Origin: Firmicutes bacterium UBA2116
GTDB taxonomy: Bacteria > Bacillota > Clostridia > Tissierellales > Sedimentibacteraceae
Assembly: GCA_002331025.1 (NCBI GenBank)
Contig: DCYG01000046.1
Coordinates: forward strand, 1-37,447
Direction: 5' to 3'
DNA length: 37,447 nt
Part shown: piece after piece, positions 15,129-23,279 of the stretch
Layout of the letters: each line of letters opens with the position of its first letter
Position numbering within the stretch: position 1 is the stretch's first letter
The notes under the pieces: generated by a model
The model's database searches: none
The model's input: the letters and a program-made list of their open reading frames with translations, nothing else
Told to the model about the DNA's origin: nothing
Translations under genes and position numbers: made by a program

Positions 15129-16139
15129 CTATTCCTGCCCTTGTGCAGCTTTACCTACCCACGGCATCATTTCTCTCAGTTTCTTACCCGTATCTATTAA
15201 AGGATGCTCAAGCGCCATGTTTTTCATAGCAAGGAATCTTGGTTTTCCTGCTTTATTTTCCGAAATCCAATCATACGCAAATGTTCCGTCCTGTATATCC
15301 GCTAAAACCTTTTTCATAGCATCTCTTGTTTCTTTTGTTATAATTTTCTTTCCTGTTACATAATCGCCGTATTCTGCAGTATCGCTTACTGAATATCTCA
15401 TGTTTTCAAATCCGCCCTCATATATTAAATCAACTATGAGCTTCATCTCATGCAAGCACTCAAAATATGCTATTTCCGGCTGATATCCCGCTTCTGTTAA
15501 CGTATCAAATCCAGCTTTTATCAATTCAGTGATACCACCACAAAGAACTGCTTGTTCGCCAAATAAATCAGTTTCCGTTTCCTCCTTGAAGGTTGTTTCA
15601 ATAACCCCGGCTCTTGTGCCTCCTAAACCCTTTGCATAGGCTAAGGTAAGCTCCTTGCACTTTCCTGTATAATCCTGATGAACAGCAAATACATCCGGTA
15701 CTCCCTTTCCTTCAAGGAACTGTCTCCTAACCAGGTGACCCGGTCCCTTTGGAGCTACCATGAATACATCAACATTTTTAGGCGGTAATATCTGATGGTA
15801 GTGAATATTAAATCCGTGTGCAAATGCAAGAGCATTTCCTGCCTCAAGGTTCGGAGCCACATCTTCATCATAAATTTGCTTTTGAACCGTATCGGGCGTA
15901 AGCATCATTACTACATCTGCTTTCTTTACTGCCTCTGCAACTGTATTCACTGTCAAGCCGTGAGCTTCTGCTTTTTGTCTTGATTTGCTTCCTTCATGTA
16001 ATCCCACTACAACATTAACTCCGCTTTCTTTAAGGTTTAAGGCATGTGCGTGTCCCTGACTGCCATAGCCTATTACCGCAACAGTTTTCCCTTCTAAGTA
16101 TTTTAAATCCGCATCATTATCATAATACATTTTCCCCAT
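15129..16139 (-). CDS. ilvC: ketol-acid reductoisomerase (class I)
   Basis: A 336-residue NADP-dependent enzyme converting acetolactate to dihydroxyisovalerate. The frame is open to a TTG at 16154, but that overlaps the GGAGG site (16152-16148), so ATG 16139 is chosen, eight bases downstream. Visible are VIGYGSQGHAHALNLKESG (dinucleotide-binding), APKGPGHLVRRQF, and the metal-binding acidic residues in ETETDLFGEQAVLCGG and the helical C-terminal domain (CLHEMKLIVDLIYEGG). It is the middle gene of the ilv operon. Confidence 0.96.
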   Translation of the reverse strand: MGKMYYDNDADLKYLEGKTVAVIGYGSQGHAHALNLKESGVNVVVGLHEGSKSRQKAEAHGLTVNTVAEAVKKADVVMMLTPDTVQKQIYDEDVAPNLEAGNALAFAHGFNIHYHQILPPKNVDVFMVAPKGPGHLVRRQFLEGKGVPDVFAVHQDYTGKCKELTLAYAKGLGGTRAGVIETTFKEETETDLFGEQAVLCGGITELIKAGFDTLTEAGYQPEIAYFECLHEMKLIVDLIYEGGFENMRYSVSDTAEYGDYVTGKKIITKETRDAMKKVLADIQDGTFAYDWISENKAGKPRFLAMKNMALEHPLIDTGKKLREMMPWVGKAAQGQE

Positions 16140-16191
16140 TTTATTTTCCTCCAAATAATTTTATTTTTTATTAGTCTTTCATTACATTTTG

Positions 16192-16428
16192 CTATTCTGC
16201 TGCTTCTGATACATCATAGACATCTACGAGCTTACGCATTTGAAGCATTGCTCTTTCAAAGCTTTCCTGCTTTTTATCCACTAAGGTAATTTTAAATTCC
16301 GAATCCTTTCCGTCGGTTCTGATCATGCTGAAGCCTTGCACGTCAAACTGTTTTCTCCTTAAGGTTGTCAATACTCTCAATGCCGAATCAATTCCTTTGT
16401 TCATTTTAAAGCTGATTGTCCTGTTCAT
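16192..16428 (-). CDS. ilvN: acetolactate synthase small subunit, ACT-only
   Basis: A 78-residue protein consisting of a single ACT domain (LRVLTTLRRKQFDVQGFSM), the regulatory subunit of acetolactate synthase that mediates feedback inhibition. It is about half the length of the common IlvH/IlvN (about 160 residues) and lacks the C-terminal domain, resembling E. coli IlvM. AGGAGG precedes the ATG. It is the first gene after the T-box, 52 bases ahead of ilvC. Confidence 0.85.
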   Translation of the reverse strand: MNRTISFKMNKGIDSALRVLTTLRRKQFDVQGFSMIRTDGKDSEFKITLVDKKQESFERAMLQMRKLVDVYDVSEAAE

Positions 16429-16484
16429 AAAATCCTCCTTTTTTGATTTATTTCAACTTGAGAGTATATAATAGGATTAGGTCA

Positions 16485-16765
16485 TAAAAAAAACCTCTCA
16501 TCTCTATATACATACAGATATATGTATATAGGGACGAAAGGTCTTTCGCGGTACCACCCTATTTTACGATAAAAAAATATCGCCTCTTTCAAGTCGAAAA
16601 AACTATTTGTTTTTTGAACTCTATTCTTATAACGCAGAAGTACGTCCTTACCTACTGAAATTCGGCTTGGAAGCTCAGGAGTGATCATTATATCCCATAA
16701 CACCGGTTCGCACCAACCACCGGCTCTCTTTGTTATTTTCGGATATTTTTGTCTCCGTCAAAGCT
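16485..16765 (-). promoter_or_regulatory. T-box riboswitch, isoleucine (AUC) specifier
   Basis: A minus-strand leader of ilvNCB. GGAG near 16750 pairs with CTCC (16681-16678). The specifier loop strand AATGATCA puts ATC (Ile) at 16685-16683, followed by A. Distal stem I contains AGAGAGCCGGTGG. The T-box core AGGGTGGTACCGCG covers about 16560-16547. The terminator is a long hairpin (16543-16494) including an AT-rich upper stem, followed by nine T. Uncharged tRNA-Ile should relieve termination and raise branched-chain amino acid synthesis. Confidence 0.93.
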
Positions 16766-16781
16766 TTTATATTTAAATAGT

Positions 16782-16811
16782 ATTATACGCACATGTTAAT
16801 AAACTTGTCAA
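16782..16811 (-). promoter_or_regulatory. ilvNCB promoter
   Basis: Consensus -35 TTGACA (16811-16806) and -10 TATAAT (16787-16782), 18-base spacer, just upstream of the T-box stem I. Confidence 0.85.
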
Positions 16812-16853
16812 CACCTTTTTTAAAAATTTTTTAAATTATTTTTTCATAAATAT

Positions 16854-16887
16854 GTAGGTTGCTGAAAAAGTTCATTCAGCAGCCTAC
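16854..16887 (-). terminator. terminator after the glycyl radical activase gene
   Basis: Stem of 13 pairs with one mismatch, arms GTAGGCTGCTGAA and TTCAGCAACCTAC, 8-base loop, immediately after the stop at 16891. The T-tract is weak. Confidence 0.6.
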
Positions 16888-16890
16888 CTT

Positions 16891-17643
16891 TTAGTTGTAG
16901 CTGACTATTTCTACACCATGTTTCTCAATTAATTTTTTTAATTCCTTCAGTCTATCGACAGAAGGTGCTTTAAAATCTCTTGAAGGCTTATCAATTCCTA
17001 AAGCTTCGTATTTTTCGTCTCCGAAGCTGTGGTAGGGAAGCAGCTCAATTTTAGGATTATCGATATTTTCTTTTACAAATTCAGCCATTTCAATTATATT
17101 GCAATCGTCCGCATTTACTCCTTCGATGACCGGTATTCTGACGACTATGGAAGTATTTAAATCATTCATTTTTTTAATATTGCTTAATATAATTCTATTG
17201 CTATTTCCTGTGAAAATAATGTGCTTACTTTCATCCATGTGTTTTATATCAACAAAAATTAAATCCATTTTTTCTAAAATGTCCTTAATCTCTTCAAAAA
17301 CAAAATATCCGGAGGTTTCTATGGCTAAATTAATTGCTCTGTCGTAAAGAATATTTGTCAATTCTCTTAAAATATCCGGATTAAGCGTTGCCTCTCCACC
17401 TGAAAAGGTAACGCCTCCTCCCGAACTTCTGTAAAATATCTCCTGCCGTTCTATTATTTTTAAAATCTGTTCAACCGAATACTCTTTTACCAAACAATTA
17501 TTGTAGCTTTGGCTTTCGGGATTAGCACACCATTTGCATTTCAACGGACATCCCGCAAAAAATATTATAGTTCTGATGCCATCACCATCATTAACCGAAA
17601 AATTCTGAGGTGACATAAAAAAGCCGGTATTACATGTTTTCAT
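16891..17643 (-). CDS. glycyl radical enzyme activating protein (radical SAM)
   Basis: A 250-residue radical SAM enzyme that would install the glycyl radical on its neighbour at 17630-19999. Visible are FSVNDGDGIRTIIFFAGC, the cluster motif CPLKCKWC (C-x3-C-x2-C), GGGVTFSGGEA (SAM binding) and ETSGY. The segment between the SAM cluster and GGGVTFSGGE is short and holds a single cysteine, so the two-cluster ferredoxin-like insert found in most activases of non-PFL glycyl radical enzymes is absent, as in PflA. Its start overlaps the end of the radical enzyme by 14 bases, which implies translational coupling. AAGGA stands upstream of the ATG. Confidence 0.9.
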   Translation of the reverse strand: MKTCNTGFFMSPQNFSVNDGDGIRTIIFFAGCPLKCKWCANPESQSYNNCLVKEYSVEQILKIIERQEIFYRSSGGGVTFSGGEATLNPDILRELTNILYDRAINLAIETSGYFVFEEIKDILEKMDLIFVDIKHMDESKHIIFTGNSNRIILSNIKKMNDLNTSIVVRIPVIEGVNADDCNIIEMAEFVKENIDNPKIELLPYHSFGDEKYEALGIDKPSRDFKAPSVDRLKELKKLIEKHGVEIVSYN

Positions 17644-19999
17644 GTGCTGTCCTTGCTATGATAGCATCCTGCATACTTCTTGACAAATTAACGAATTGAG
17701 TGCTGTATCCTGCAACTCTCACCAACAAATCCTTGTAGTTTTCAGGATTTTCCTGTGCCTTTCTCAATGTTTCGGTTGATATGGTATTAAACTGTACGTG
17801 AAATGCTCCCAAGCTGAAAAATGCTTGAATTATATTTCCAAGATTTCGTTGACCTCTCTTTGTCTTAACCAATTCCTCATTTAATCTCAGGTTTAATAAT
17901 GTTCCTCCGGAATGAACATCCTGATTTAATTTTGCTGCCGAACGCAAGGCAGCTAACGGAGTTGATGTATCTGAGCCAGCAAACGGTGACACTCCTTCAG
18001 ATAAGGGTTCTCCTGCCCTCCTGCCGCACGGTGTTGCCCCGACAACCTTACCTGTTGGAAGGTAATTTGATATTCCCATGAAAGCAGTGTTGAAATTGTT
18101 TCCGTTTATATCCCTATATTTATGACCCTCATTGTAATAGTAATTAGCCATTTTAATTGCAATATCGTCAACATAGTCATCATCATTTCCATACTTAGGA
18201 ACCTTTAATGCCATTTGTCTGAGCTCCTCATAGCCTTCCCAATTTGCATCCATTGCTTCTATCAGTGTTTCTATTGATACGGCTTTTTCTTCAAATACTA
18301 ATTTTTTGATTACTGCTAACGAATTTGAAGTTACAGCCAGACCGATACCCGTTAACACAGGTCCCAAATTGTATTTAGCTCCGGCATCAACCAAATCCAC
18401 GCCTTCACTTAGACAGTTTTCTATGCATGAAGATAAAAACGGTCTCGGCACCAATTCCTTGTGCAATCTTTGTGCATGCAAAGTCGATATAACAGAATGT
18501 CTGATTAAATTATCAAATTGTCTGTAAAAAGCTTCTTCTACTTCTTCATAGTTTTCAAAATATTTCGGGTCTTTTTCGTTAAGCCCTATTTTTTCCTTAG
18601 TAATTCTTGAATAACCCTGATTCAGAGCATATTCCAATGCAGCAGTAAAATTAATGTTAGCTGCCGAGGTCCATTCGCCTGTCTTCCTGAAATGGGGCAC
18701 AACACAGCCGCAATTGTTCCAATCCCTTGCATCCTCCGGCTTATATCCGGCATTTACCAGCATCTGATAACCTGCCTGATCGCTGTGAATTGCCGGAAAA
18801 CCGGTTCCTTTACTTACTAAATCAGTAACCGCATCCAAAAAATCACTCGGACAATCCTGATGAATCCTTACACTTAATCCCGGTTGATGTGTTTTAACCT
18901 TTTCAGTTGCTTTTAACGCCATGTAGGATAATTCATTGGTTGCATCTTTGCCGTCTCTCGTCTTGCCTCCCACAGTAAGGTTCTGGAATTGGTTATAGCC
19001 TGCAAAAAATTCAGCCGTATTGGCCGATATAGTCCAAACCCATTCCGAAAGCTTGAGCCAAAGTGCTTCTATCAATTCCTGCGCCTCGTCCTTTGTCATG
19101 ATTCCCTTTTCAATATCATTTTTATAATAAGGATACATGAACTGATCGAATCTTCCTACGTTTAATGCAAGCGGATTTTCTGACAAAATGCCTCCCACCT
19201 GAGTAAACCACACAAATTGTATTGCTTCATAGAAGGTTGTGGGTGGATTTTGAGGAACCCTGCTGCAAATATCAGATATTTTCAGCAATTCATTTTTTCT
19301 GATTTCATCCCGCTCATTCCGAGCCATTTCCTTTGCTTTTTCTGCATACCTTTCAGCCAATATTATAATTCCCTCTGATGTTAATATAACAGATTCGTAA
19401 AATTCTTTTTTCTTAATATTTTCTGCCGTTATATCATTTAACCTGAGGATATGTTCCTTTGCTTCCTTTATAATTCCACCGAAACCTTTTTTAAACAGCA
19501 CATCCTGATAATCAGGTGTTATTTCCCCAACTGCCTGTCTCCACTTGGAATCATTATCCACTATCCCTGTATCAACGGCAACCCTGGCGGTTTCTTCGGG
19601 AAGCTGCGCCAAAAACATTTCCTCCAATGATTTGCCCTTCCAATATGGGAATATATTTTCTCTGACAAATTTTCTCTGTTCATCAGTCATTATATAGGGG
19701 TCCTGTACTCTTTTATCAAAGTTATCCATTTCTCTGTCAACCCAGGTCCATGAAAATTCAGGCGTTAAAATACCGCACTTTCTGAACTCGCCTGTCGCTC
19801 CGACGATTAACTCACCCTCAAATATCTGAACCTCTAACTGCTCACAGGTATCCTTAAATGCCTTTGCTCTTCGGATAGGGATAGCTTCTCCTTCGGTTTT
19901 TTCGTGTGACTCAGTCCAGATTTTCGCTCTTTCATATGAAATAGCCGGTTTTGAATTAATATAATTCTGTCTTATTTTTTCGATTCTATCGGTTATCAT
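17630..19999 (-). CDS. glycyl radical enzyme of the PFL family, substrate unassigned
   Basis: A 789-residue glycyl radical enzyme. The C-terminal radical motif RVAGYSTQFVNLSRSMQD puts the radical on Gly764. The active-site loop reads DWNNCGCVVPHF: Cys432 aligns with the thiyl cysteine, and Val434 sits where dehydratases, choline lyase and sulfonate lyases carry the Glu of GCVEP/GCVET. It is not pyruvate formate-lyase (which has adjacent cysteines), nor an obvious hydroxyproline, glycerol or propanediol dehydratase, nor a choline lyase. The N-terminal part (EFSWTWVDREMDNFDKR, NIFPYWKGKSLEEMF) is of the PFL2 type. AGGAGG precedes the ATG. It forms an operon with its activase. The chemistry cannot be named from the sequence. 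Confidence 0.9.
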   Translation of the reverse strand: MITDRIEKIRQNYINSKPAISYERAKIWTESHEKTEGEAIPIRRAKAFKDTCEQLEVQIFEGELIVGATGEFRKCGILTPEFSWTWVDREMDNFDKRVQDPYIMTDEQRKFVRENIFPYWKGKSLEEMFLAQLPEETARVAVDTGIVDNDSKWRQAVGEITPDYQDVLFKKGFGGIIKEAKEHILRLNDITAENIKKKEFYESVILTSEGIIILAERYAEKAKEMARNERDEIRKNELLKISDICSRVPQNPPTTFYEAIQFVWFTQVGGILSENPLALNVGRFDQFMYPYYKNDIEKGIMTKDEAQELIEALWLKLSEWVWTISANTAEFFAGYNQFQNLTVGGKTRDGKDATNELSYMALKATEKVKTHQPGLSVRIHQDCPSDFLDAVTDLVSKGTGFPAIHSDQAGYQMLVNAGYKPEDARDWNNCGCVVPHFRKTGEWTSAANINFTAALEYALNQGYSRITKEKIGLNEKDPKYFENYEEVEEAFYRQFDNLIRHSVISTLHAQRLHKELVPRPFLSSCIENCLSEGVDLVDAGAKYNLGPVLTGIGLAVTSNSLAVIKKLVFEEKAVSIETLIEAMDANWEGYEELRQMALKVPKYGNDDDYVDDIAIKMANYYYNEGHKYRDINGNNFNTAFMGISNYLPTGKVVGATPCGRRAGEPLSEGVSPFAGSDTSTPLAALRSAAKLNQDVHSGGTLLNLRLNEELVKTKRGQRNLGNIIQAFFSLGAFHVQFNTISTETLRKAQENPENYKDLLVRVAGYSTQFVNLSRSMQDAIIARTAHENM

Positions 20000-20030
20000 A
20001 ATTACCTCCTGTATGTTATAGATTGTACGT

Positions 20031-20056
20031 GTGCGTTATAACGCACCAAGATTATA
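20031..20056 (-). promoter_or_regulatory. operator-like palindrome and -10 of the glycyl radical operon
   Basis: A perfect 16-bp palindrome GTGCGTTATAACGCAC (20031-20046) lies 32 bases upstream of the radical enzyme start. A -10 TATAAT (20056-20051) abuts it on the upstream side, so the palindrome would cover the transcription start. No good -35 is visible. It is a plausible binding site for the XRE-cupin regulator encoded next door; a partial match (TGTACGTTATAGTG) is at 20794-20807. Confidence 0.55.
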
Positions 20057-20082
20057 AAAAATATACCAAATTTATCTTTGTT

Positions 20083-20114
20083 AGGTTGCTTAAAATGTTT
20101 ATCCTGCAACCTAT
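20083..20114 (-). terminator. terminator after the XRE-cupin gene
   Basis: Arms TAGGTTGC and GCAACCTA with an AT-rich loop of about 15 bases, just past the stop at 20117. There is little T-tract. Confidence 0.45.
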
Positions 20115-20116
20115 AT

Positions 20117-20665
20117 CTAATATCTGACTACATTTTGAAATATAGCTTCCTCATCATAAGGGTTGCTATAAGAATGAAATTCATCCGCTTTAAAAAATAT
20201 TGCCGAAGGTGCCTTTAATACATATTTTTTTTTCTTAATTATCATCTCAAGAGTCCCTTTGGTTACTACAACATATTCCTCGGTTGAAGCTTTATGAGGA
20301 GAGGATGTATGGTTTGCGCCCGGCAGCATTTTTATATAAAAATATTCAAATCCGGATAAAGGGTTGAAAGGAAATACATTGTACAATATCATTTTTCCTT
20401 CCGATTCATAAACAGGGTCAACATTATCAATAAACAAAGCACTGTCTTCATCGGATTTATCATTTAATAATTCTGAAAATGGAATTTTCAGACCTGTTGC
20501 TATTTTCCAGAGAGTTGAAACCGTAGGGGTAGATTCGGTTCTTTCAATCTGCCCGAGCATTGCCTTGCTCACACCGGTCAAATTAGAAGCCGCTTCTAAC
20601 GTCAAGCCCTTTTCGGTCCTTGTTTTCTTTAAAGTACTTCCTATATTTATTAATAAGTTATCCAT
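20117..20665 (-). CDS. XRE-family regulator with C-terminal cupin domain
   Basis: The start is placed at ATG 20665 after AGGGG with five-base spacing; the frame is open to 20728, but that part covers the leader. The protein has 182 residues, the usual size. Residues about 8-63 form a helix-turn-helix (GSTLKKTRTEKGLTLEAASN-type, then SKAMLGQIERTESTPTVSTL). Residues about 100-182 form a cupin barrel (PGANHTSSPHKASTEEYVVV) that normally senses a small ligand. Its position next to the glycyl radical enzyme and activase suggests it controls them in response to substrate. Confidence 0.88.
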   Translation of the reverse strand: MDNLLINIGSTLKKTRTEKGLTLEAASNLTGVSKAMLGQIERTESTPTVSTLWKIATGLKIPFSELLNDKSDEDSALFIDNVDPVYESEGKMILYNVFPFNPLSGFEYFYIKMLPGANHTSSPHKASTEEYVVVTKGTLEMIIKKKKYVLKAPSAIFFKADEFHSYSNPYDEEAIFQNVVRY

Positions 20666-20729
20666 AACAGCCCCTGTATGCTTAATATTTAATACAGTAA
20701 GATCCTTCAGTGAGGAGTCTCTTTGCATT

Positions 20730-20758
20730 ATTATAACTTATATTTTATTTTTCCGCAA
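20730..20758 (-). promoter_or_regulatory. promoter of the XRE-cupin gene
   Basis: -35 TTGCGG (20758-20753) and -10 TATAAT (20735-20730), 17-base spacer, on the minus strand. Confidence 0.6.
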
Positions 20759-20955
20759 CAACAAATCTAATAAATTATACAAATCGCCAAAAATGTACGT
20801 TATAGTGTTTTTGTACTCTTGATAAATTCAGAGACATTCCTTTTACATGCAAAGACTGCCCTTCTAGTAAAGGTGTGTCCCTTTTCCTCTTAATCGACAT
20901 AGAATGCATTCCACGGCATATTATTTATATGTGAATAGATTTTTCGAGGTGAAGA

Positions 20956-22491
20956 ATGAAAAGAGACGGTATAATTATTGGTACATTAATATTGACTGTT
21001 GCCACAACCATTGTAAGAATAGTAGGAATGGGTTTTCGCATCTATCTTGCAAATATACTTGGTGCTGAAGGAATTGGTTTGTACCAGCTGATACTTACCA
21101 TATATATGCTGATGGTTACCTTAGCAACATCTGGTATAAGAGTAGCTGTTTCAAGATTAGTTTCAGAAGAGCTTACTTTGAAACATTACTCAAATGCAAA
21201 AAAAGTTCTTAGACAGTCAATATGTCTTTCCTTGTTTACAGGACTTTTGTCTGCATTTTTACTTTATTATTTTGCCGATTATATATCCGTCAATATATTG
21301 AAAGACAGCAGGACGGTTATGCCGATGCTTTACTTGGTTCCGAGCCTGCCTTTAATAGCAGTTTCAAACTGTTATAAGGGATATTTCTATGCCGTTGGGA
21401 AAATAACCAAGCCGGCCATAGTACAGGTAACAGAGCAATTGGTACGGATTTTTGTTATTTTTTCAATTATGAATGCCTACCTGCCAAAGGGCATCGAATA
21501 TGGCTGTATTGCAATTGCCATAGGTATGACGGCAGAAGAGCTGTTTTCATTATTTTTGACATGGATCTTTTACATATTTGAAAAAAAGCCGTTTTCAATT
21601 AAAACAAATCAAAAATCCGATACTATGATATTTAAAATTCTTGGTATTGCATTACCTCTGTCAGCAACATCGTACTTGAATGCAATTCTTAGAACTGTTG
21701 AAAATGCAATGATTCCTGCTCGTTTATTGATATACGGTCTTTCGACTGAAGCAGCCATGAGCTTGTATGGTATGATTAAAGGAATGGTCTTGCCCATATT
21801 ATTTTTTCCATCATCGTTTCTTACTTCACTTTCTTCCATACTCATACCTTCCGTAGCAGGAGACAATGCTTTATCCAATGAAAAAAAGGTATCAAATACC
21901 TTATCAAAGGTTTTGCATTTTACATCTATTTCAGGAATTTTAGTTGTGGCTGTGTTCGTTGCATTTCCAAACGAAGTTGCCATTGCTGTATATAACGATT
22001 CACAAGTCGGATTGATGATTAAAATAATATCCTACGTCTGCCCCTTTATGTATTTAAACATGGTTATTTCCTCTATGCTGCATGCTTTAGGAGAGCAAAT
22101 GAGTTCTTTTAAGGTTAATATTATTGAGTCAATACTGAAAATTTCAATAATTTATTTTTTCGTTCCTATTTATGGTTTTAATGCATATTTGTTTGCACTG
22201 TTTTTAACCACCATACTCAATACAATTTTATACTTAACAAGATTGCTTCAAGTATCATGCATTGTTTTTGAGGTTGGCAATTGGATATTTAAACCGATTA
22301 TCTCAGCCGCAGCCGCAGGATTTTTATCTAAAGCAATATACAATATGTTTATGTTAAATTCTTCAAACAACATAATTTCATTGATTTCTTCCATAATAAT
22401 ATTGTGTCTTTTGTATTTGATGGGCTTAATTTATACTAAAAGCATTCATTTATCCTCAATTAATGAACTAAAAAAATACATGCACAGATAG
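20956..22491 (+). CDS. SpoVB/MurJ-like lipid-linked oligosaccharide flippase
   Basis: A 511-residue polytopic membrane protein of the MATE/MOP superfamily, polysaccharide biosynthesis branch. There are about 14 hydrophobic segments, starting TLILTVATTIVRIVGMGFRIYLANILGAEGIGLYQL, the typical beginning of stage V sporulation protein B homologues. These flip lipid-linked cell-wall precursors; in spore formers SpoVB serves the cortex. Clostridia often have several paralogues, so spoVB is not assigned. GAGGTGAAG precedes the ATG. No partner genes are nearby. Confidence 0.85.
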   Translation: MKRDGIIIGTLILTVATTIVRIVGMGFRIYLANILGAEGIGLYQLILTIYMLMVTLATSGIRVAVSRLVSEELTLKHYSNAKKVLRQSICLSLFTGLLSAFLLYYFADYISVNILKDSRTVMPMLYLVPSLPLIAVSNCYKGYFYAVGKITKPAIVQVTEQLVRIFVIFSIMNAYLPKGIEYGCIAIAIGMTAEELFSLFLTWIFYIFEKKPFSIKTNQKSDTMIFKILGIALPLSATSYLNAILRTVENAMIPARLLIYGLSTEAAMSLYGMIKGMVLPILFFPSSFLTSLSSILIPSVAGDNALSNEKKVSNTLSKVLHFTSISGILVVAVFVAFPNEVAIAVYNDSQVGLMIKIISYVCPFMYLNMVISSMLHALGEQMSSFKVNIIESILKISIIYFFVPIYGFNAYLFALFLTTILNTILYLTRLLQVSCIVFEVGNWIFKPIISAAAAGFLSKAIYNMFMLNSSNNIISLISSIIILCLLYLMGLIYTKSIHLSSINELKKYMHR

Positions 22492-22616
22492 TGAATGTAT
22501 AAATGTTGATGTATTACAACAAATTGGCACAATGTCCTTAGGATATTTCTCCTACATTTTCAAAAAATACTTTATATAACCTAAATAAAAAAGTTAGAAA
22601 AGTTAGGAGAGATAAT

Positions 22617-23171
22617 ATGCAATATGACTTAATTAATGTGACAGTATTCTTTTTTATATATGGTTTTTTAGGATTTTTATTGGAAACCGTCTTTAGAAGC
22701 ATAATTAATAAAAGTTTATATATAAGCAGGGGCTTCCTGACAAATTATTTCTTGCCGCTGTATGGATTATGCGGAGTAATTATAATTATTATTTTTACAC
22801 TGAGCGAAATCACTATGGATCGACTTCCGGGTTTAATATTTGCAACCATTGCAAGCATATTCTCCGTAACATTTTTGGAATATGCCACAGGCAGGATTTT
22901 AGATCAGGTTTTTCATTGCAAATTATGGGATTACAGCGATTTACCCTATAATCTCCATTCATATATATGCTTGGATTTTTCACTCGGCTGGGGGATTGTA
23001 GCATTAATTCTTGCCAACGTAATACATCCTCTGATAGAAATAGTAGTATATGCAATACCCGAAACAACAAAATTAATTTTTGCTTTCTCGGCATTTTCTG
23101 TGCTGTTTGTAAATGCATCATACAATATGAGAAGGATGTATCATTTGTCATCACGAGTATACTTAAAGTGA
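22617..23171 (+). CDS. CmpB-type (putative ABC transporter type IV) membrane protein
   Basis: A 184-residue protein with about five transmembrane segments, matching the PF06541 family. Visible are FFFIYGFLGFLLETVFRS near the start, RGFLTNYFLPLYGLCG, and the conserved LEYATGRILDQVFHCKLWDYSDLPYNLHS block with W-D-Y. No ATPase partner is visible, and the family's function is not established. AGGAGAG precedes the ATG. Confidence 0.8.
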   Translation: MQYDLINVTVFFFIYGFLGFLLETVFRSIINKSLYISRGFLTNYFLPLYGLCGVIIIIIFTLSEITMDRLPGLIFATIASIFSVTFLEYATGRILDQVFHCKLWDYSDLPYNLHSYICLDFSLGWGIVALILANVIHPLIEIVVYAIPETTKLIFAFSAFSVLFVNASYNMRRMYHLSSRVYLK

Positions 23172-23183
23172 TATGCTACATTT

Positions 23184-23207
23184 ATGTCATCCTGAGCGGC
23201 AGCGAAA
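23184..23207 (+). repeat. truncated GTCATCCTGAGCG dispersed repeat
   Basis: GTCATCCTGAGCGGCAGCGAA matches the 5' half of the repeats at 29776-29800 and 32492-32517. Its expected end (AAGAATCT) is missing where the GGGGACA palindrome begins. Confidence 0.5.
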
Positions 23208-23210
23208 TGT

Positions 23211-23272
23211 ATGGGGACACACCTCTAAAGTAAAGACAATCTTTGCAGTAATCTTTAGAGGAATGTCCCCAT
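23211..23272. repeat. GGGGACA-ended palindromic REP-like element
   Basis: Outer arms ATGGGGACA (23211-23219) and TGTCCCCAT (23264-23272), inner arms CCTCTAAAG (23222-23230) and CTTTAGAGG (23253-23261). It lies between convergent genes and ends eight bases before the pyrophosphatase stop codon, resembling the palindrome at 13405-13468. It may serve as a terminator. Confidence 0.75.
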
Positions 23273-23279
23273 TTTTAGC

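Noticed and set aside
16482..16703. Open reading frame on the minus strand upstream of ilvN
   Set aside because: It lies wholly inside the isoleucine T-box leader, has no ribosome binding site and its peptide follows RNA structure, not a protein family.
17899..18081. Short plus-strand frames inside the glycyl radical enzyme
   Set aside because: Antisense shadows of a strongly conserved coding sequence.
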